From NCBI RefSeq assembly GCF_028712165.1, contig NZ_JAQTQR010000020.1:1-39501 (forward strand): a stretch of 39,501 nucleotides of DNA, read 5' to 3'. The first letter of the stretch is position 1. Each line of letters begins with the position of its first letter. Made by a program: the position numbers and the translations under genes. Origin of the DNA: Sulfuricurvum sp. Lineage in GTDB: Bacteria; Campylobacterota; Campylobacteria; Campylobacterales; Sulfurimonadaceae. The notes under the pieces were generated by a model. The model ran no database searches, had not been told where the DNA came from, and saw only the letters and a list, made by a program, of their open reading frames with translations. Shown piece after piece: positions 6,388-15,905 of the stretch.

Positions 6388-9006
6388 TTAGTTTCCTAGC
6401 GCGCCGAGTTGTGCATCGATTTTGGAGATTTTATCCTCGGCATCGGCTAAACCTTCACGATTTTGGATAATGACTGCTTCAGGTGCATTGGCTACGAAAC
6501 GCTCATTTGAGAGCATACCGCGTAGTTTATCCGCCTCTTTCTGGAGTTTTTCACGTTGCTTACTCAGACGATCGATGATCGGACTGAGGTCGATTGCATC
6601 GGTAGGGAGATAAACTTCGACTGATTCCCCGATGTCGCTGATGGCATTATCGATTTTTGATTCGGTAAAGTGAAGCGTTTCGACTTTTGCAAGACGGGTT
6701 ATAAAGGGAGCCATCATTGCTTGATCACCGCCGCATTTGAGGTAGGCGAGATCGATTTTTTGGTTTCCTAAATCGACAAGCGTTTTGGCACGGCGGATCG
6801 TGACGATCGCATCCATAATGATTGCAAATTCTGCTTCGATAGCTTCATCAACCGTCACATCTTCCGGATACGACATTACCATAATCGAGTTGCCCTCTTC
6901 GAGCGTTGTTCCTGAGAGCTCATGATAGAGGTATTCCGTGATGAACGGCATAAACGGATGGAGGAGTTTCATCGATTCTTTAAAGATACTTCCCAGCTCG
7001 TTGACACTCTCTTTGGACGCTTTGCCGAGTTCAATACCCCAGTCACAGAATTCGTTCCACAAGAAGCGGTAGAGCACTGTTGCGGCATCGTTAAAGCGGT
7101 ATTCGTCCAAGAACGCTCTGGTCTCTGCCGTTGCACGGTGAAAACGAGAAAGCATATAACGTCCTAACGGAGTTACAATTTCTTGGTCTGCCAAATCTTT
7201 AAATGTCGGAACATTCATTTGCAAGAATTTAGAGGCATTGAAAAGTTTGTTCGTAAAGTTTCGGCTTTGTTCCAAACGATCGTTACTGAGACGGATATCA
7301 CGACCCTGAGCCGCGAGTACAGCTAAGGTAAAGCGGAGTGCATCGGCACTGTATTTTTCGACCATATCGAGTGGATCGATGACATTCCCTTTAGATTTAG
7401 ACATTTTTTGACCGTGCTCATCCCGTACAAGTGCATGAAGATAGATATGGTTAAACGGTAATTCTCCCGTAAAGCTCTCTCCCATCATCATCATACGGGC
7501 AACCCAGAAGAAAAGGATGTCAAATCCGGTGATAAGAAGGGTGTTTGGATAGAAACGGGCCATATCTTCGCTTTGGAAGAGTTGATCGCCTGCAGTGTCT
7601 CCGTTACCCCAGCCTAAAGTGGAAAACGGCCAAAGGGCAGAGCTAAACCATGTATCGAGAACGTCAGGGTCTTGTGTAAATGACTTACTTGAACAATGCG
7701 GACACGAAGAGGGCGCTTCTTCTAAGCTTGCCCATTCATGGCCGCAATCGTCGCAGTAAAATACCGGAATACGGTGTCCCCACCAAAGCTGACGTGAGAT
7801 ACACCAGTCGCGTAGGTCGCCCATCCACGCGTTGTAGCTGTTAATCCAGTGCGGAGGGAAGAATTGAGTCAGCCCCGCGTTGGTTTTGTCGATCGAACCG
7901 CGCGCCACTTCTTTACGGACAAACCACTGTTTTGAGATATAAGGTTCAACGATATTTTTACAGCGGTAACAATGTCCCACTTGGTGAGTATGTTCTTCGA
8001 TTTTTTCGATGAATCCAGCTTCTTCGAGACGTTTGACGATAACGGCGCGCGCTTCGAGACGCTCCAGCCCTTCAAATTCTCCGGCATGGTGATTAAGTAT
8101 CCCTTTTTCATCGAATACAGTGATGAATTCGAGATCATGCCGTTTGCCTACTTCATAGTCGTTGGTATCATGGGCAGGGGTAACTTTAACGACACCCGTT
8201 CCGAATTCACGATCGACATGGCTGTCGGCGATGATTTTGATGTCGCGATTGATGAGAGGAAGGGTGACGCTTTTGCCGATCAGATGAAGGTAGCGTTCGT
8301 CATCCGGATGAACCATAACAGCAGTATCCCCGAAATAGGTTTCAGGTCGGGTCGTCGCAACAACGATATGACCGCTACCGTCACTGAAAGGGTATCGCAT
8401 ATGATAGAAGTTCCCTTGGTGCTCTTCGTGTTCTACTTCGATGTCGCTGAGTGCACCGTCATGAGTACACCAGTTGACCATGTAGTTGCCCCGAACGATG
8501 AGGTTTTGGTTGTAAAGGTGGACAAATGCCTCTTTGACAGACGATTTAAGCCCCTCATCCATCGTAAAGCGCTCACGACTCCATGCGGGAGAGACCCCGA
8601 GTTTTCGGAGCTGTCCGACCATGATTCCGCCGCTCTCTTCTTTCCATGCCCAAACACGTTCCAAAAATGCTTCACGACCCAATTCTTCTTTGGTTTTCCC
8701 CTCAGCCAAAAGTTGTTTTTCAACGACGTTTTGGGTTGCGATTCCGGCATGATCGGTTCCCGGCTGCCAGAGGGTCATATATCCGTCCATACGTTTATAA
8801 CGAACAATAATATCTTGGAGAGTAAATGTGAGAGAGTGTCCGATATGCAAACGTCCGGTGACGTTTGGAGGGGGCATCATAATCGCAAAATGTTTATCCG
8901 GTTTTGCAATTGCGTGATTCCCGTCGATTTCAAAATAGCCTCGGTTTTCCCAAATAGGGTAATAGGTCTCTTCAATATTTTTGGGATCGTAATGGGTAGA
9001 TGACAT
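6388..9006 (-). CDS. valS: Valyl-tRNA synthetase
   Basis: Charges tRNA-Val with valine in the cytoplasm; class I synthetase of 872 residues, normal for bacteria. Visible elements in order: PPPNVTGRLHIGHSL with HIGH at 54-57, the editing (CP1) domain around 200-340 including TTRPET and GTGVVKVTPAHD, a zinc-ribbon-like set of cysteines (418, 421, 435, 438), WFSSALWPFSTLGW near 453-466, KMSKS at 534-538, the anticodon-binding helical domain and a C-terminal coiled coil (about 800-872). A promoter-like TATAAT lies about 32 bases upstream. The GNAT-like gene follows immediately. Confidence 0.98.
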   Translation of the reverse strand: MSSTHYDPKNIEETYYPIWENRGYFEIDGNHAIAKPDKHFAIMMPPPNVTGRLHIGHSLTFTLQDIIVRYKRMDGYMTLWQPGTDHAGIATQNVVEKQLLAEGKTKEELGREAFLERVWAWKEESGGIMVGQLRKLGVSPAWSRERFTMDEGLKSSVKEAFVHLYNQNLIVRGNYMVNWCTHDGALSDIEVEHEEHQGNFYHMRYPFSDGSGHIVVATTRPETYFGDTAVMVHPDDERYLHLIGKSVTLPLINRDIKIIADSHVDREFGTGVVKVTPAHDTNDYEVGKRHDLEFITVFDEKGILNHHAGEFEGLERLEARAVIVKRLEEAGFIEKIEEHTHQVGHCYRCKNIVEPYISKQWFVRKEVARGSIDKTNAGLTQFFPPHWINSYNAWMGDLRDWCISRQLWWGHRIPVFYCDDCGHEWASLEEAPSSCPHCSSKSFTQDPDVLDTWFSSALWPFSTLGWGNGDTAGDQLFQSEDMARFYPNTLLITGFDILFFWVARMMMMGESFTGELPFNHIYLHALVRDEHGQKMSKSKGNVIDPLDMVEKYSADALRFTLAVLAAQGRDIRLSNDRLEQSRNFTNKLFNASKFLQMNVPTFKDLADQEIVTPLGRYMLSRFHRATAETRAFLDEYRFNDAATVLYRFLWNEFCDWGIELGKASKESVNELGSIFKESMKLLHPFMPFITEYLYHELSGTTLEEGNSIMVMSYPEDVTVDEAIEAEFAIIMDAIVTIRRAKTLVDLGNQKIDLAYLKCGGDQAMMAPFITRLAKVETLHFTESKIDNAISDIGESVEVYLPTDAIDLSPIIDRLSKQREKLQKEADKLRGMLSNERFVANAPEAVIIQNREGLADAEDKISKIDAQLGALGN

Positions 9007-9037
9007 AATAAGGCCTTGGGTTCAAAAAATATCGCGA

Positions 9038-9043
9038 ATTATA
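9038..9043 (-). promoter_or_regulatory. -10 box upstream of valS
   Basis: On the minus strand TATAAT is followed by TCGCG, the same TATAATTCG(C) context seen before rplU. It lies 32 bases upstream of the valS start, a fitting distance for a short leader. No clear -35 hexamer is visible, as usual in this phylum. Confidence 0.5.
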
Positions 9044-9105
9044 CCAAAATTCAGGGGAACGCGATTTGCTTTAGTTGTGAATAATGATAGTTTAAAAGGA
9101 TGACA

Positions 9106-9486
9106 ATGCAATACGAAGTAAAATCGACCATATTAGGCTTTGAGAAAATTGAATGCGTTGAGTTGAATGAAATTGATGAGTTATTTGCAACGCTTCGAAG
9201 TTGTGATGGTGAGATCAGTTTTACGGTGGTGAACCCTTATCCCTTACGCGAATATTCGTTTGATCTGCCTACGACCGTTCGTGTATTATTGGATATTAAT
9301 GAAAATTCCAAGGTAGTTGTATATAATATCGCAGTTATTCAAGACCCGCTCGATGAATCATGTATTAACTTCATTGCCCCGCTTATTTTTAATCAAGACA
9401 ATGCGACCATGGCTCAAGCGGTATTGGATGTGAAAAATCATCCTGATTTCGGATTGGCTGAGCCGATCAAAAATTTTAAATCATAA
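9106..9486 (+). CDS. fliW: Flagellar assembly factor FliW
   Basis: A 126-residue protein with the FliW pattern: the opening VKSTILGFEKIECVELNEID, then a beta-rich core with ISFTVVNPYPLREYSFDLP, and the late INFIAPLIFNQDNATMAQAVL. FliW binds flagellin and antagonises CsrA, coupling flagellin translation to filament assembly in the cytoplasm. Neither csrA nor flagellin is in the window. AAAAGG abuts an ATG at 9100, but it is correctly spaced (six bases) for the second ATG at 9106, and the family starts there. It is divergent from valS and followed by the helicase gene. Confidence 0.9.
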   Translation: MQYEVKSTILGFEKIECVELNEIDELFATLRSCDGEISFTVVNPYPLREYSFDLPTTVRVLLDINENSKVVVYNIAVIQDPLDESCINFIAPLIFNQDNATMAQAVLDVKNHPDFGLAEPIKNFKS

Positions 9487-9490
9487 TGTA

Positions 9491-9518
9491 GCTCCTGTAT
9501 CTTGGGGCTTCAAGGAGC
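9491..9518 (+). promoter_or_regulatory. Hairpin that can mask the helicase ribosome binding site
   Basis: GCTCCT (9491-9496) is complementary to AGGAGC (9513-9518), which contains the Shine-Dalgarno of the TTG start at 9522. An alternative small hairpin CTTG/CAAG (9501-9504 with 9511-9514) is mutually exclusive with it. This could limit translation of the helicase. Confidence 0.35.
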
Positions 9519-9521
9519 CTC

Positions 9522-11597
9522 TTGCCTCTCTCTCGCCTCAACGATCAACAATATACTGCCGCAACTGCTCCGTATGGGCATAATCTTATTATTGCCTCGG
9601 CCGGTACCGGAAAAACTTCAACGATCGTAGGGCGTATTGCCTATCTGATCTCCCAAAATGTGAAACCTGAAGAAATACTGCTTCTCACTTTTACCAATAA
9701 AGCGGCACAGGAAATGGTTGAGCGTGTAGCAGCATTTTTTGGTCGGGAGATAGCTTCCAAAATTGATGCGGGGACATTTCATGCGGTGAGCTATCGATGG
9801 CTCAAGCGCAAAGAGGGGAAAGTCGTTCTTAAACAGCCGCGCGAATTGAAAACGCTTTTTCGCAGCGTTTATGAAAAACGTACCTTTAGTCATCTTGATT
9901 GTGCAACATCGGCTTATGGAGCCAATTATCTTTACGATGTTTATTCTTTTTATCAAAATACTGAACTCAGCGTAAATTTTGAAGAGTGGATTTTAACCCG
10001 TCAGGATGAGCATGCGGTCTATGCCGCAATCTATGCTGATATCATTGATGAATTTGAAGCGTTAAAAAAAGAGTACGGTTTTGTAAACTTTAACGACCTG
10101 TTGCTTCATATGCGCGATTTGGCACGTGAAAGTGATTTAGGGTACAAAGAGGTATTGATCGATGAGTATCAGGATACCAATGCGCTACAGGGGACATTAA
10201 TCAACGCTATGCGTCCACCGTCACTTTTTTGTGTGGGGGATTATGATCAGAGCATTTATGCCTTTAATGGTGCCGATATCTCTATTATCGGATCATTTAC
10301 CACTAATTTTCCCGATGCACAAGTATATACTCTTAATAAAAATTATCGTTCAACGGTTCCGATTCTCTCACTTGCCAATACGGTAATCGCCTATAATGAA
10401 CGGATCTATCCAAAAGCACTGGAAGTGACCCGAACAGCAGAAGCGCAAAGCCCCTCGTTGCTTATTTATGATGAATTATTCGATCAATATCACGGGATTG
10501 CACAAAAGATAGGGGATTCCTCAACACCGCGTGAAGAGATAGCCGTGATTTTTCGTAACAATGCTTCAGCGGATGGAATTGAAGCAACATTGAGGGAACT
10601 GGGAATTGCCTGCCGTCGGCGGGGCGGAACCAGTTTCTTTGATTCCAAAGAGATCAAAGCCCTTTTAGATATGTATACATTATTGGTTAATGAATCGGAT
10701 ATGATGGCATTTATTCATTTGTTCGATTATGCAAAAGGGGTAGGGAGCGCGATTGCCAAAGAATTATTTGTTGCACTCCAAAAATTGGGAAGAGGTTCAT
10801 TTATACGCGGATTGTATTCACCCGATTCTGAGATATCGAACCCGTTTGAGAAGCGACGGTTAAATCATCAGTTAGGCTTATTTGATGATTACGCAGAACT
10901 TGGAAGTGCAGGGCGGTTTGCAAAGCTTGGAATGGATCCGAATTTTATGGGCAATCCGATCTTAAAACATGCAAAACTGACTAAAGATTCGGCGACTTTT
11001 TTACATGATTTATTTATCCTTTTCCGGCAATTGCGGGATATTAAAGAGCCTAAAGCAGCCGTTCAAAAAATTGCCCTTTCTGCTCTCTATGGACATGTTA
11101 TAGAGATGCTATCCACACGGCGGGCTACTACAGAAAACGGTTCTATCGATGAGCGTGCTAAAACGGAGTCTCAAGAGAGAATTCGACGAAAATGCACCAT
11201 TTTATTTGAACTCGCCCGTCCATACAAGGATCATGAGCGATTTTTAAATGCAATGGTTTTAGGCTCACAGGATTTGACACAGGGTGAAGGGGTACATTTG
11301 CTCAGTATCCATGCTTCAAAAGGTTTGGAGTATCAGGAGGTCTATGTGATCGATTTGATGGATGGACGATTTCCAAACAGAAAATTGATGTCTCGAAGCG
11401 GAAGTATTGAAGAGGAGAGACGACTTTTTTATGTATCGGTTACCCGAGCAAAAGACCGTCTTTTTTTGAGTTATGCAAAATATGACAAAATCAAAAAGAA
11501 CAATTTTGTCCCTTCACAGTTTTTATTTGAAGCCGGTCTCATCCCTAAAGATGAAACCTATACAGCATTAGTTGCTAAAGAATCTTCTACTGAATAA
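9522..11597 (+). CDS. UvrD/PcrA-type superfamily 1 DNA helicase
   Basis: A 691-residue ATP-dependent 3'-5' DNA helicase. Visible motifs: Q-motif LNDQQYTAA (6-14), Walker A ASAGTGKTS (25-33), motif Ia FTNKAAQEM, motif II LIDEYQDTN, motif III VGDYDQSIYAFNGAD, motif IV YRS, motif V LSIHASKGLEYQEVYVIDL and motif VI VTRAKDRLFLS. The length matches a compact UvrD/PcrA/Rep protein involved in repair and clearing of replication conflicts. The start is a TTG preceded by AAGGAG; no ATG fits the conserved N-terminus. The call to a precise subfamily is open. Confidence 0.93.
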   Translation: MPLSRLNDQQYTAATAPYGHNLIIASAGTGKTSTIVGRIAYLISQNVKPEEILLLTFTNKAAQEMVERVAAFFGREIASKIDAGTFHAVSYRWLKRKEGKVVLKQPRELKTLFRSVYEKRTFSHLDCATSAYGANYLYDVYSFYQNTELSVNFEEWILTRQDEHAVYAAIYADIIDEFEALKKEYGFVNFNDLLLHMRDLARESDLGYKEVLIDEYQDTNALQGTLINAMRPPSLFCVGDYDQSIYAFNGADISIIGSFTTNFPDAQVYTLNKNYRSTVPILSLANTVIAYNERIYPKALEVTRTAEAQSPSLLIYDELFDQYHGIAQKIGDSSTPREEIAVIFRNNASADGIEATLRELGIACRRRGGTSFFDSKEIKALLDMYTLLVNESDMMAFIHLFDYAKGVGSAIAKELFVALQKLGRGSFIRGLYSPDSEISNPFEKRRLNHQLGLFDDYAELGSAGRFAKLGMDPNFMGNPILKHAKLTKDSATFLHDLFILFRQLRDIKEPKAAVQKIALSALYGHVIEMLSTRRATTENGSIDERAKTESQERIRRKCTILFELARPYKDHERFLNAMVLGSQDLTQGEGVHLLSIHASKGLEYQEVYVIDLMDGRFPNRKLMSRSGSIEEERRLFYVSVTRAKDRLFLSYAKYDKIKKNNFVPSQFLFEAGLIPKDETYTALVAKESSTE

Positions 11598-11616
11598 ACA
11601 AAGTAATATTTCTCTA

Positions 11617-12864
11617 TTAACGTTTGTTTTGAACAGCATTTCCTAAGTCCCACATCGGTAAGAATATACCAAGAGCCAACAAGGTAACTAAAATAGCTAT
11701 AACAAACAGCATAATTGGTTCAACTGCTTCAGAAAGACCATCAATGATTGCATCGAACCGCATTTTATAATACTCCATGACTTTTTCCATCATAGCATCA
11801 AGCTGTCCACTTGATTCCCCGGCAGAGATCATTTGAATAATCATATTCTCAAAGAGTCCCGTTTCAGCTAAACCATTATGGAGTGTTCCCCCTTTTTCAA
11901 CGGTGGATCGAACAGTTAGCAAACGCTCTTGCAATGGGAGATTGTCAATCATCGCAATAGAAGTTTCAAGTGCTTCAGCAATAGGAATACCTGCACGAAC
12001 AAGTTCAGAAAAGACCAGCGTAAATCGATTGAGTGTTGCATACAAAATGATATTTTTAATTAAATATGTACGTAATAAAACTTGATGCCATTTGTAGCGA
12101 ATATTGCGATAGTGATTAATTAAATAGGTAAAGATAAATAAAAAGATAAAAATACCGGCAAGGACATAGAGACCATAAGTGTTGAAAAGATGCTCAAGAA
12201 ACAAAAGAATTTTTGTGGGAACTGGTAATTCAGCATGAAACTTATCAAACATTGTTTTAAATTTTGGAACAACATATGAAATGAGAATTGTAAATGCTAT
12301 TGCCATAGCAATCATTACGTTACGAGGATATGCCATCGCTTTCTTAAATTTTATAATATTGCGTCGAATTTCTTCTAGCATATCTCCGAGCTTGTGGAGT
12401 GCTTCAGCCATATTACCGGTTTTTTCTCCCAACTCGATCATAGCTAGTGACAGATTTCCAAGTTCATATGCAAATTTATTTGCTGACTGGGAAAGACTAT
12501 GTCCAGCATTAATATCTTCTGCCATTGTTCCCAATACATCTTGGAGTACTTTATCATTTGTGGAATCAGCAATTTCTTTTAATGAATCATGAATAGAGAT
12601 ACCGGCATTTGTCATAACAGCAAGTTGACGAATTGCCGCAATTAATGCATCTTGCTTAAGTTTACGTTTTTTGATATTTGAAAACAAACTCTCTTTAAAA
12701 CGACGTAATTGATCTTCGAGAGGTGGAGAGGATTCCGCAACTTTTAAAATCATTCCAGAATATTTAATTTTAGCTAAATAATGAGCTTCTTTTTTGTTTT
12801 CGGCATAAAGACTTTGTTCAGTCTTTTTTCCTTTGCTAAGAATTGTTACAAGAAAATATTTCAT
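11617..12864 (-). CDS. GspF/PilC-like platform protein (CtsF-like)
   Basis: A 415-residue inner-membrane protein with two T2SS-F domains. The first, about residues 65-195, holds FSNIKKRKLKQDALIAAIRQ and then HSLSQSANKF with ELGEKTGNMAEAL. A second similar domain lies at about 275-390, with ELVRAGIPIAEALE and SAGESSGQLDAMM. Membrane helices lie near residues 185-205, 235-255 and 385-405. It forms the inner-membrane base on which the GspE-like ATPase acts. It is last in the operon; its start overlaps the ATPase stop by four bases. In C. jejuni, ctsF follows ctsE in the same way. Confidence 0.9.
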   Translation of the reverse strand: MKYFLVTILSKGKKTEQSLYAENKKEAHYLAKIKYSGMILKVAESSPPLEDQLRRFKESLFSNIKKRKLKQDALIAAIRQLAVMTNAGISIHDSLKEIADSTNDKVLQDVLGTMAEDINAGHSLSQSANKFAYELGNLSLAMIELGEKTGNMAEALHKLGDMLEEIRRNIIKFKKAMAYPRNVMIAMAIAFTILISYVVPKFKTMFDKFHAELPVPTKILLFLEHLFNTYGLYVLAGIFIFLFIFTYLINHYRNIRYKWHQVLLRTYLIKNIILYATLNRFTLVFSELVRAGIPIAEALETSIAMIDNLPLQERLLTVRSTVEKGGTLHNGLAETGLFENMIIQMISAGESSGQLDAMMEKVMEYYKMRFDAIIDGLSEAVEPIMLFVIAILVTLLALGIFLPMWDLGNAVQNKR

Positions 12865-14597
12865 CCTTTTGCCACCCTTAATATTTCATCTAATGTTGTG
12901 ATTCCGTGAACTGCTTTTGCCATACCATTTTCAAACATACCGATAAACCCCTCTCTTTTAGCTTCCTTGGTCAAGTCATCCTTAGATGCCCCACGAGCTA
13001 TCATACTGGCTAATTCTTCTGTAATAGGAAGAACCTCACAGATCATTTCACGTCCCATATAGCCAGACCCATTACACTCTTTGCACCCCGCTCCTTCATA
13101 AAAAACAGTGTGAGGTGGTATAAATGCGCTGTATTCTTGCAGTAAATTTTGAGGAATATCCACTTCTTTTTTACAATGAGTGCAAATACGACGAACAAGT
13201 CGCTGAGCTTGAACCGCTACAAGAGCCCCACTGATGAGGTATGGTTCGATCCCCATATCTGACATACGGGGAATAGCACTAATAGCATCATTTGTATGGA
13301 GTGTAGAAATAACCAGATGCCCTGTGAGTGCCGCTTTAATTGCGATTTCCAGTGTTTCATGATCGCGGATTTCCCCAATCATGATTTTATCAGGGTCCTG
13401 ACGAAGTATTGAGCGGAGAGCATCGGCAAATGAAAGACCAACTTTAGGATTTACTTGAACTTGTTGAATCAAATTCATTCGATATTCAACAGGATCTTCT
13501 ACCGTAATAACTTTGTCTTCTACATTACGGAGTTCATTGAGGGCACCGTATAGTGTGGTTGTTTTACCACTTCCGGTTGGTCCTGTTACAAGTATAATAC
13601 CAAAAGGTGACTGAAGCCCTTTTATCAATTTTTGATAGCTCATTGTATCCATACCGGAATCTTCAAGTTTTACTAATGCTTTAGTTTTATCCAAAATACG
13701 CATTACAATCGATTCACCATAAATAATTGGTAGTGTGGATAGACGAAAATCAAATTCTGCATCCATTACCATTGCCGAAAAACGGCCGTCTTGAGGCTTG
13801 CGTCGTTCAGCAATATCGAGGTTTGCCAAAAGTTTAATACGCGAAGCTAACGGAGGATAAATATCTCGATCAAATATAAAAATTTCAGCTAGTTTTCCAT
13901 CGACACGTCCTCGAACAACACAGTTTCTCTCTGTTGGTTCAATATGAATATCGCTAGCTCTTCCTTTGATACAAGCTTTCAGAATAACATCAATGAGTTG
14001 CAAAATAGAAGAGGCTTCTTGCTGTTCTTCCAATGTTCCAATATTGCGCAATTCATTACGTATATTTGTGACAAGTTCTTTTACGCTATCTTTGAGCTCC
14101 ATTTTAAATAGATACGCTTGAATTTGTTTTTCTGTAGATACTGCGATTTTGAGTGATTTACGCGGAAAAAGACGTTGAATTGATTCTTGGGCTTCTATAT
14201 TGAGTGGGTCAGCAAATGCGACGACTACATACATATCATCTTGTGAAATAGGGAGTGCGTTATACCGTTTTAGTTGAGTAGTAGGGATTTTTTCAACTAA
14301 ACGGTAATCCATATCGATTGAGTCTAAATCGATAAACGGTACTTCAATGACTTCTGCTAAGTGTGTTAAAATGGACGTTTCATCGATAAAATGATAGTTT
14401 TTGATAATTGAGAGTTCATACCGACCAAGGCGTATTTGTTCAACAATAAAACGCTTAATAAAGTTAATCGATACTGCTCCAACTTTGGTAAGTGTTTCTA
14501 ATACTGTATCATCTTGAACACCGCGTGAGGTTAATCGATCAATTTGCTGTTGCGTGATATGGCGTTTTTCTAACAAATCATGGGTAATACGATCCAT
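12861..14597 (-). CDS. GspE/PilB-like secretion ATPase (CtsE-like)
   Basis: A 578-residue assembly ATPase. It has an N-terminal MshEN/GspE-N type domain (about 60-165), a linker, and a catalytic core. Key sites: KGRASDIHIEP (211-221), RKPQDGRFS (266-274), Walker A GPTGSGKTT (339-347), the Asp box VEDPVEY, Walker B IMIGEIRDHET (405-414), the His box GHLVISTLHTND, and a zinc-binding C-x2-C pair of pairs (Cys 472, 475, 505, 508). Hydrolysis in the cytoplasm powers pilus or pseudopilus growth. AAGGAAAAAG precedes the start. Operon partner of the GspF-like gene. Confidence 0.95.
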   Translation of the reverse strand: MDRITHDLLEKRHITQQQIDRLTSRGVQDDTVLETLTKVGAVSINFIKRFIVEQIRLGRYELSIIKNYHFIDETSILTHLAEVIEVPFIDLDSIDMDYRLVEKIPTTQLKRYNALPISQDDMYVVVAFADPLNIEAQESIQRLFPRKSLKIAVSTEKQIQAYLFKMELKDSVKELVTNIRNELRNIGTLEEQQEASSILQLIDVILKACIKGRASDIHIEPTERNCVVRGRVDGKLAEIFIFDRDIYPPLASRIKLLANLDIAERRKPQDGRFSAMVMDAEFDFRLSTLPIIYGESIVMRILDKTKALVKLEDSGMDTMSYQKLIKGLQSPFGIILVTGPTGSGKTTTLYGALNELRNVEDKVITVEDPVEYRMNLIQQVQVNPKVGLSFADALRSILRQDPDKIMIGEIRDHETLEIAIKAALTGHLVISTLHTNDAISAIPRMSDMGIEPYLISGALVAVQAQRLVRRICTHCKKEVDIPQNLLQEYSAFIPPHTVFYEGAGCKECNGSGYMGREMICEVLPITEELASMIARGASKDDLTKEAKREGFIGMFENGMAKAVHGITTLDEILRVAKG

Positions 14598-14610
14598 ATC
14601 TTTTTCCTTC

Positions 14611-15153
14611 CTAGTATACGTGGTGATTCGTTAATATTTTATCATAATATTCATCTATAGCAATGCTTTTCTTACCATTGACTTCGGTTGTATAGAGTTT
14701 ATAGGCTTGTCGTGAATTGATAGGGTCTGGATATTCTTTAATAATATCATTTTTTTTCGGATTTTGTACATACAGATCAAATACTTTTGAAAGAATATAA
14801 CTGCTAGTAGGAAATTTTAAATTTTGTAGGGGCTGATTATCATACAAAGCACGCATCAAAAGTTTCTTTTGCATTACAATAAGCGCGAGATAGGCACTGT
14901 TTGATCTTGCATCCGGAGTTTGAGATAATATTGACATAACAGGAGAAAGCCGGTCAATCTGATCGGCTTTTAAACATGCAAAGCCGACCAATGATACAAA
15001 AGGTTCATTATGCTCATTTTGTGCAAAAAAATTGTAACCGTAATTACACGCTTCAGTATACATTCCTTTTTGGTAAAGTTCAAAAAGTTTCTGATTTACA
15101 TCAGCATATAAATGATGTGACAACAAAAGTAAAAAAATAAATATAAATTTCAT
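14611..15153 (-). CDS. Secreted helical protein in the competence operon, unknown
   Basis: A 180-residue protein with a clear signal peptide (MKFIFIFLLLLSHHLYA) followed by a helical region. YQKGMYTEACNYGYNFFAQN and VSLVGFACLKADQIDRL look like degenerate TPR helix pairs. The C-terminal half is rich in Tyr, Lys and Asn. It sits between the TPR membrane protein (overlapping its stop by four bases) and the ATPase gene, 13 bases away, so it is almost certainly part of the same machine and probably periplasmic. I recognise no named family. Confidence 0.7.
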   Translation of the reverse strand: MKFIFIFLLLLSHHLYADVNQKLFELYQKGMYTEACNYGYNFFAQNEHNEPFVSLVGFACLKADQIDRLSPVMSILSQTPDARSNSAYLALIVMQKKLLMRALYDNQPLQNLKFPTSSYILSKVFDLYVQNPKKNDIIKEYPDPINSRQAYKLYTTEVNGKKSIAIDEYYDKILTNHHVY

Positions 15154-15905
15154 TTAAAAGTTCCGTTTTCGATTGAATCTAACAATCCCTTTGCATTTTC
15201 AGAATTAGATTGAGATATATAAAGCTGAAGTGTTTTCTTTGCTTGATCAACTTTCCCGAGTTTTACAAGGGTCTTTGAAAAAATAATCCAACTTTCATCG
15301 ATTCGATTATTTATATTATTGGTTTTTAAAGCATAATTATAAGCTTCATTGTAATTCCCTTGCGCATAATAGTATCGCGCAATGAAAAGACCTAAATTGG
15401 CATTAGAAGTTTCTTTAAATCGTCGTACCAAACTGTCAATATCAAGCTTTGTCTCTTCTTTAATAGTTACCTCTTGGGTTGTAGGGGCTATTTTTGTGAT
15501 AGCAGGTGTTATTTTAGGAGGTGAATATTCTGGAACAGTTAATACTTTAGGTATTTGTACGGGTGGAATATTTTGCTGTGTAGGTTTTATAGTCGCAGGT
15601 TTTGGCTGAACAGTCGTTTCCGTATGCTGTGGGATGTTTTGAAATGACTGCACAAATTCCATCGAAGGCTCTATAAAAGTGGTATTTTCTACAGGGGCTG
15701 GTTGCGTTGCAGGTTTTACAACGGCAATTGGTGTTAAAGATTTTGTTTGTTTAGTGATAGTTTCTTTTTCAGATTTATCTTTATATAACCAAATTGAAAG
15801 TCCAATAGTTAATGCAATAAATGCAATAAATGCTGAAACATAAGGTAAATAAGATAAAACTTTGTATTTCAGCCAGCGGCGTTCTAAATTTTTAATATTA
15901 AGCAT
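15150..15905 (-). CDS. Bitopic TPR protein in the competence operon (MshN/CtsX-position)
   Basis: A 251-residue protein with one membrane helix (about 17-42, SYLPYVSAFIAFIALTIGLS), a Pro/Thr/Val-rich periplasmic linker (about 55-150) and a C-terminal TPR-like region (about 155-245) with ANLGLFIARYYYAQGNYNEA and WIIFSKTLVKLGKVDQAKKT. This is the architecture of MshN-type proteins in MSHA loci and it takes the place that ctsX has between ctsP and ctsE in C. jejuni. The start overlaps the AAA ATPase stop by eight bases. I infer a structural role linking inner membrane and secretin. Confidence 0.75.
   Translation of the reverse strand: MLNIKNLERRWLKYKVLSYLPYVSAFIAFIALTIGLSIWLYKDKSEKETITKQTKSLTPIAVVKPATQPAPVENTTFIEPSMEFVQSFQNIPQHTETTVQPKPATIKPTQQNIPPVQIPKVLTVPEYSPPKITPAITKIAPTTQEVTIKEETKLDIDSLVRRFKETSNANLGLFIARYYYAQGNYNEAYNYALKTNNINNRIDESWIIFSKTLVKLGKVDQAKKTLQLYISQSNSENAKGLLDSIENGTFK

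Noticed and set aside
7972..9003. 343-codon open frame on the plus strand opposite valS
   Set aside because: Antisense shadow of the strongly conserved valS frame; no start signal or domain pattern.
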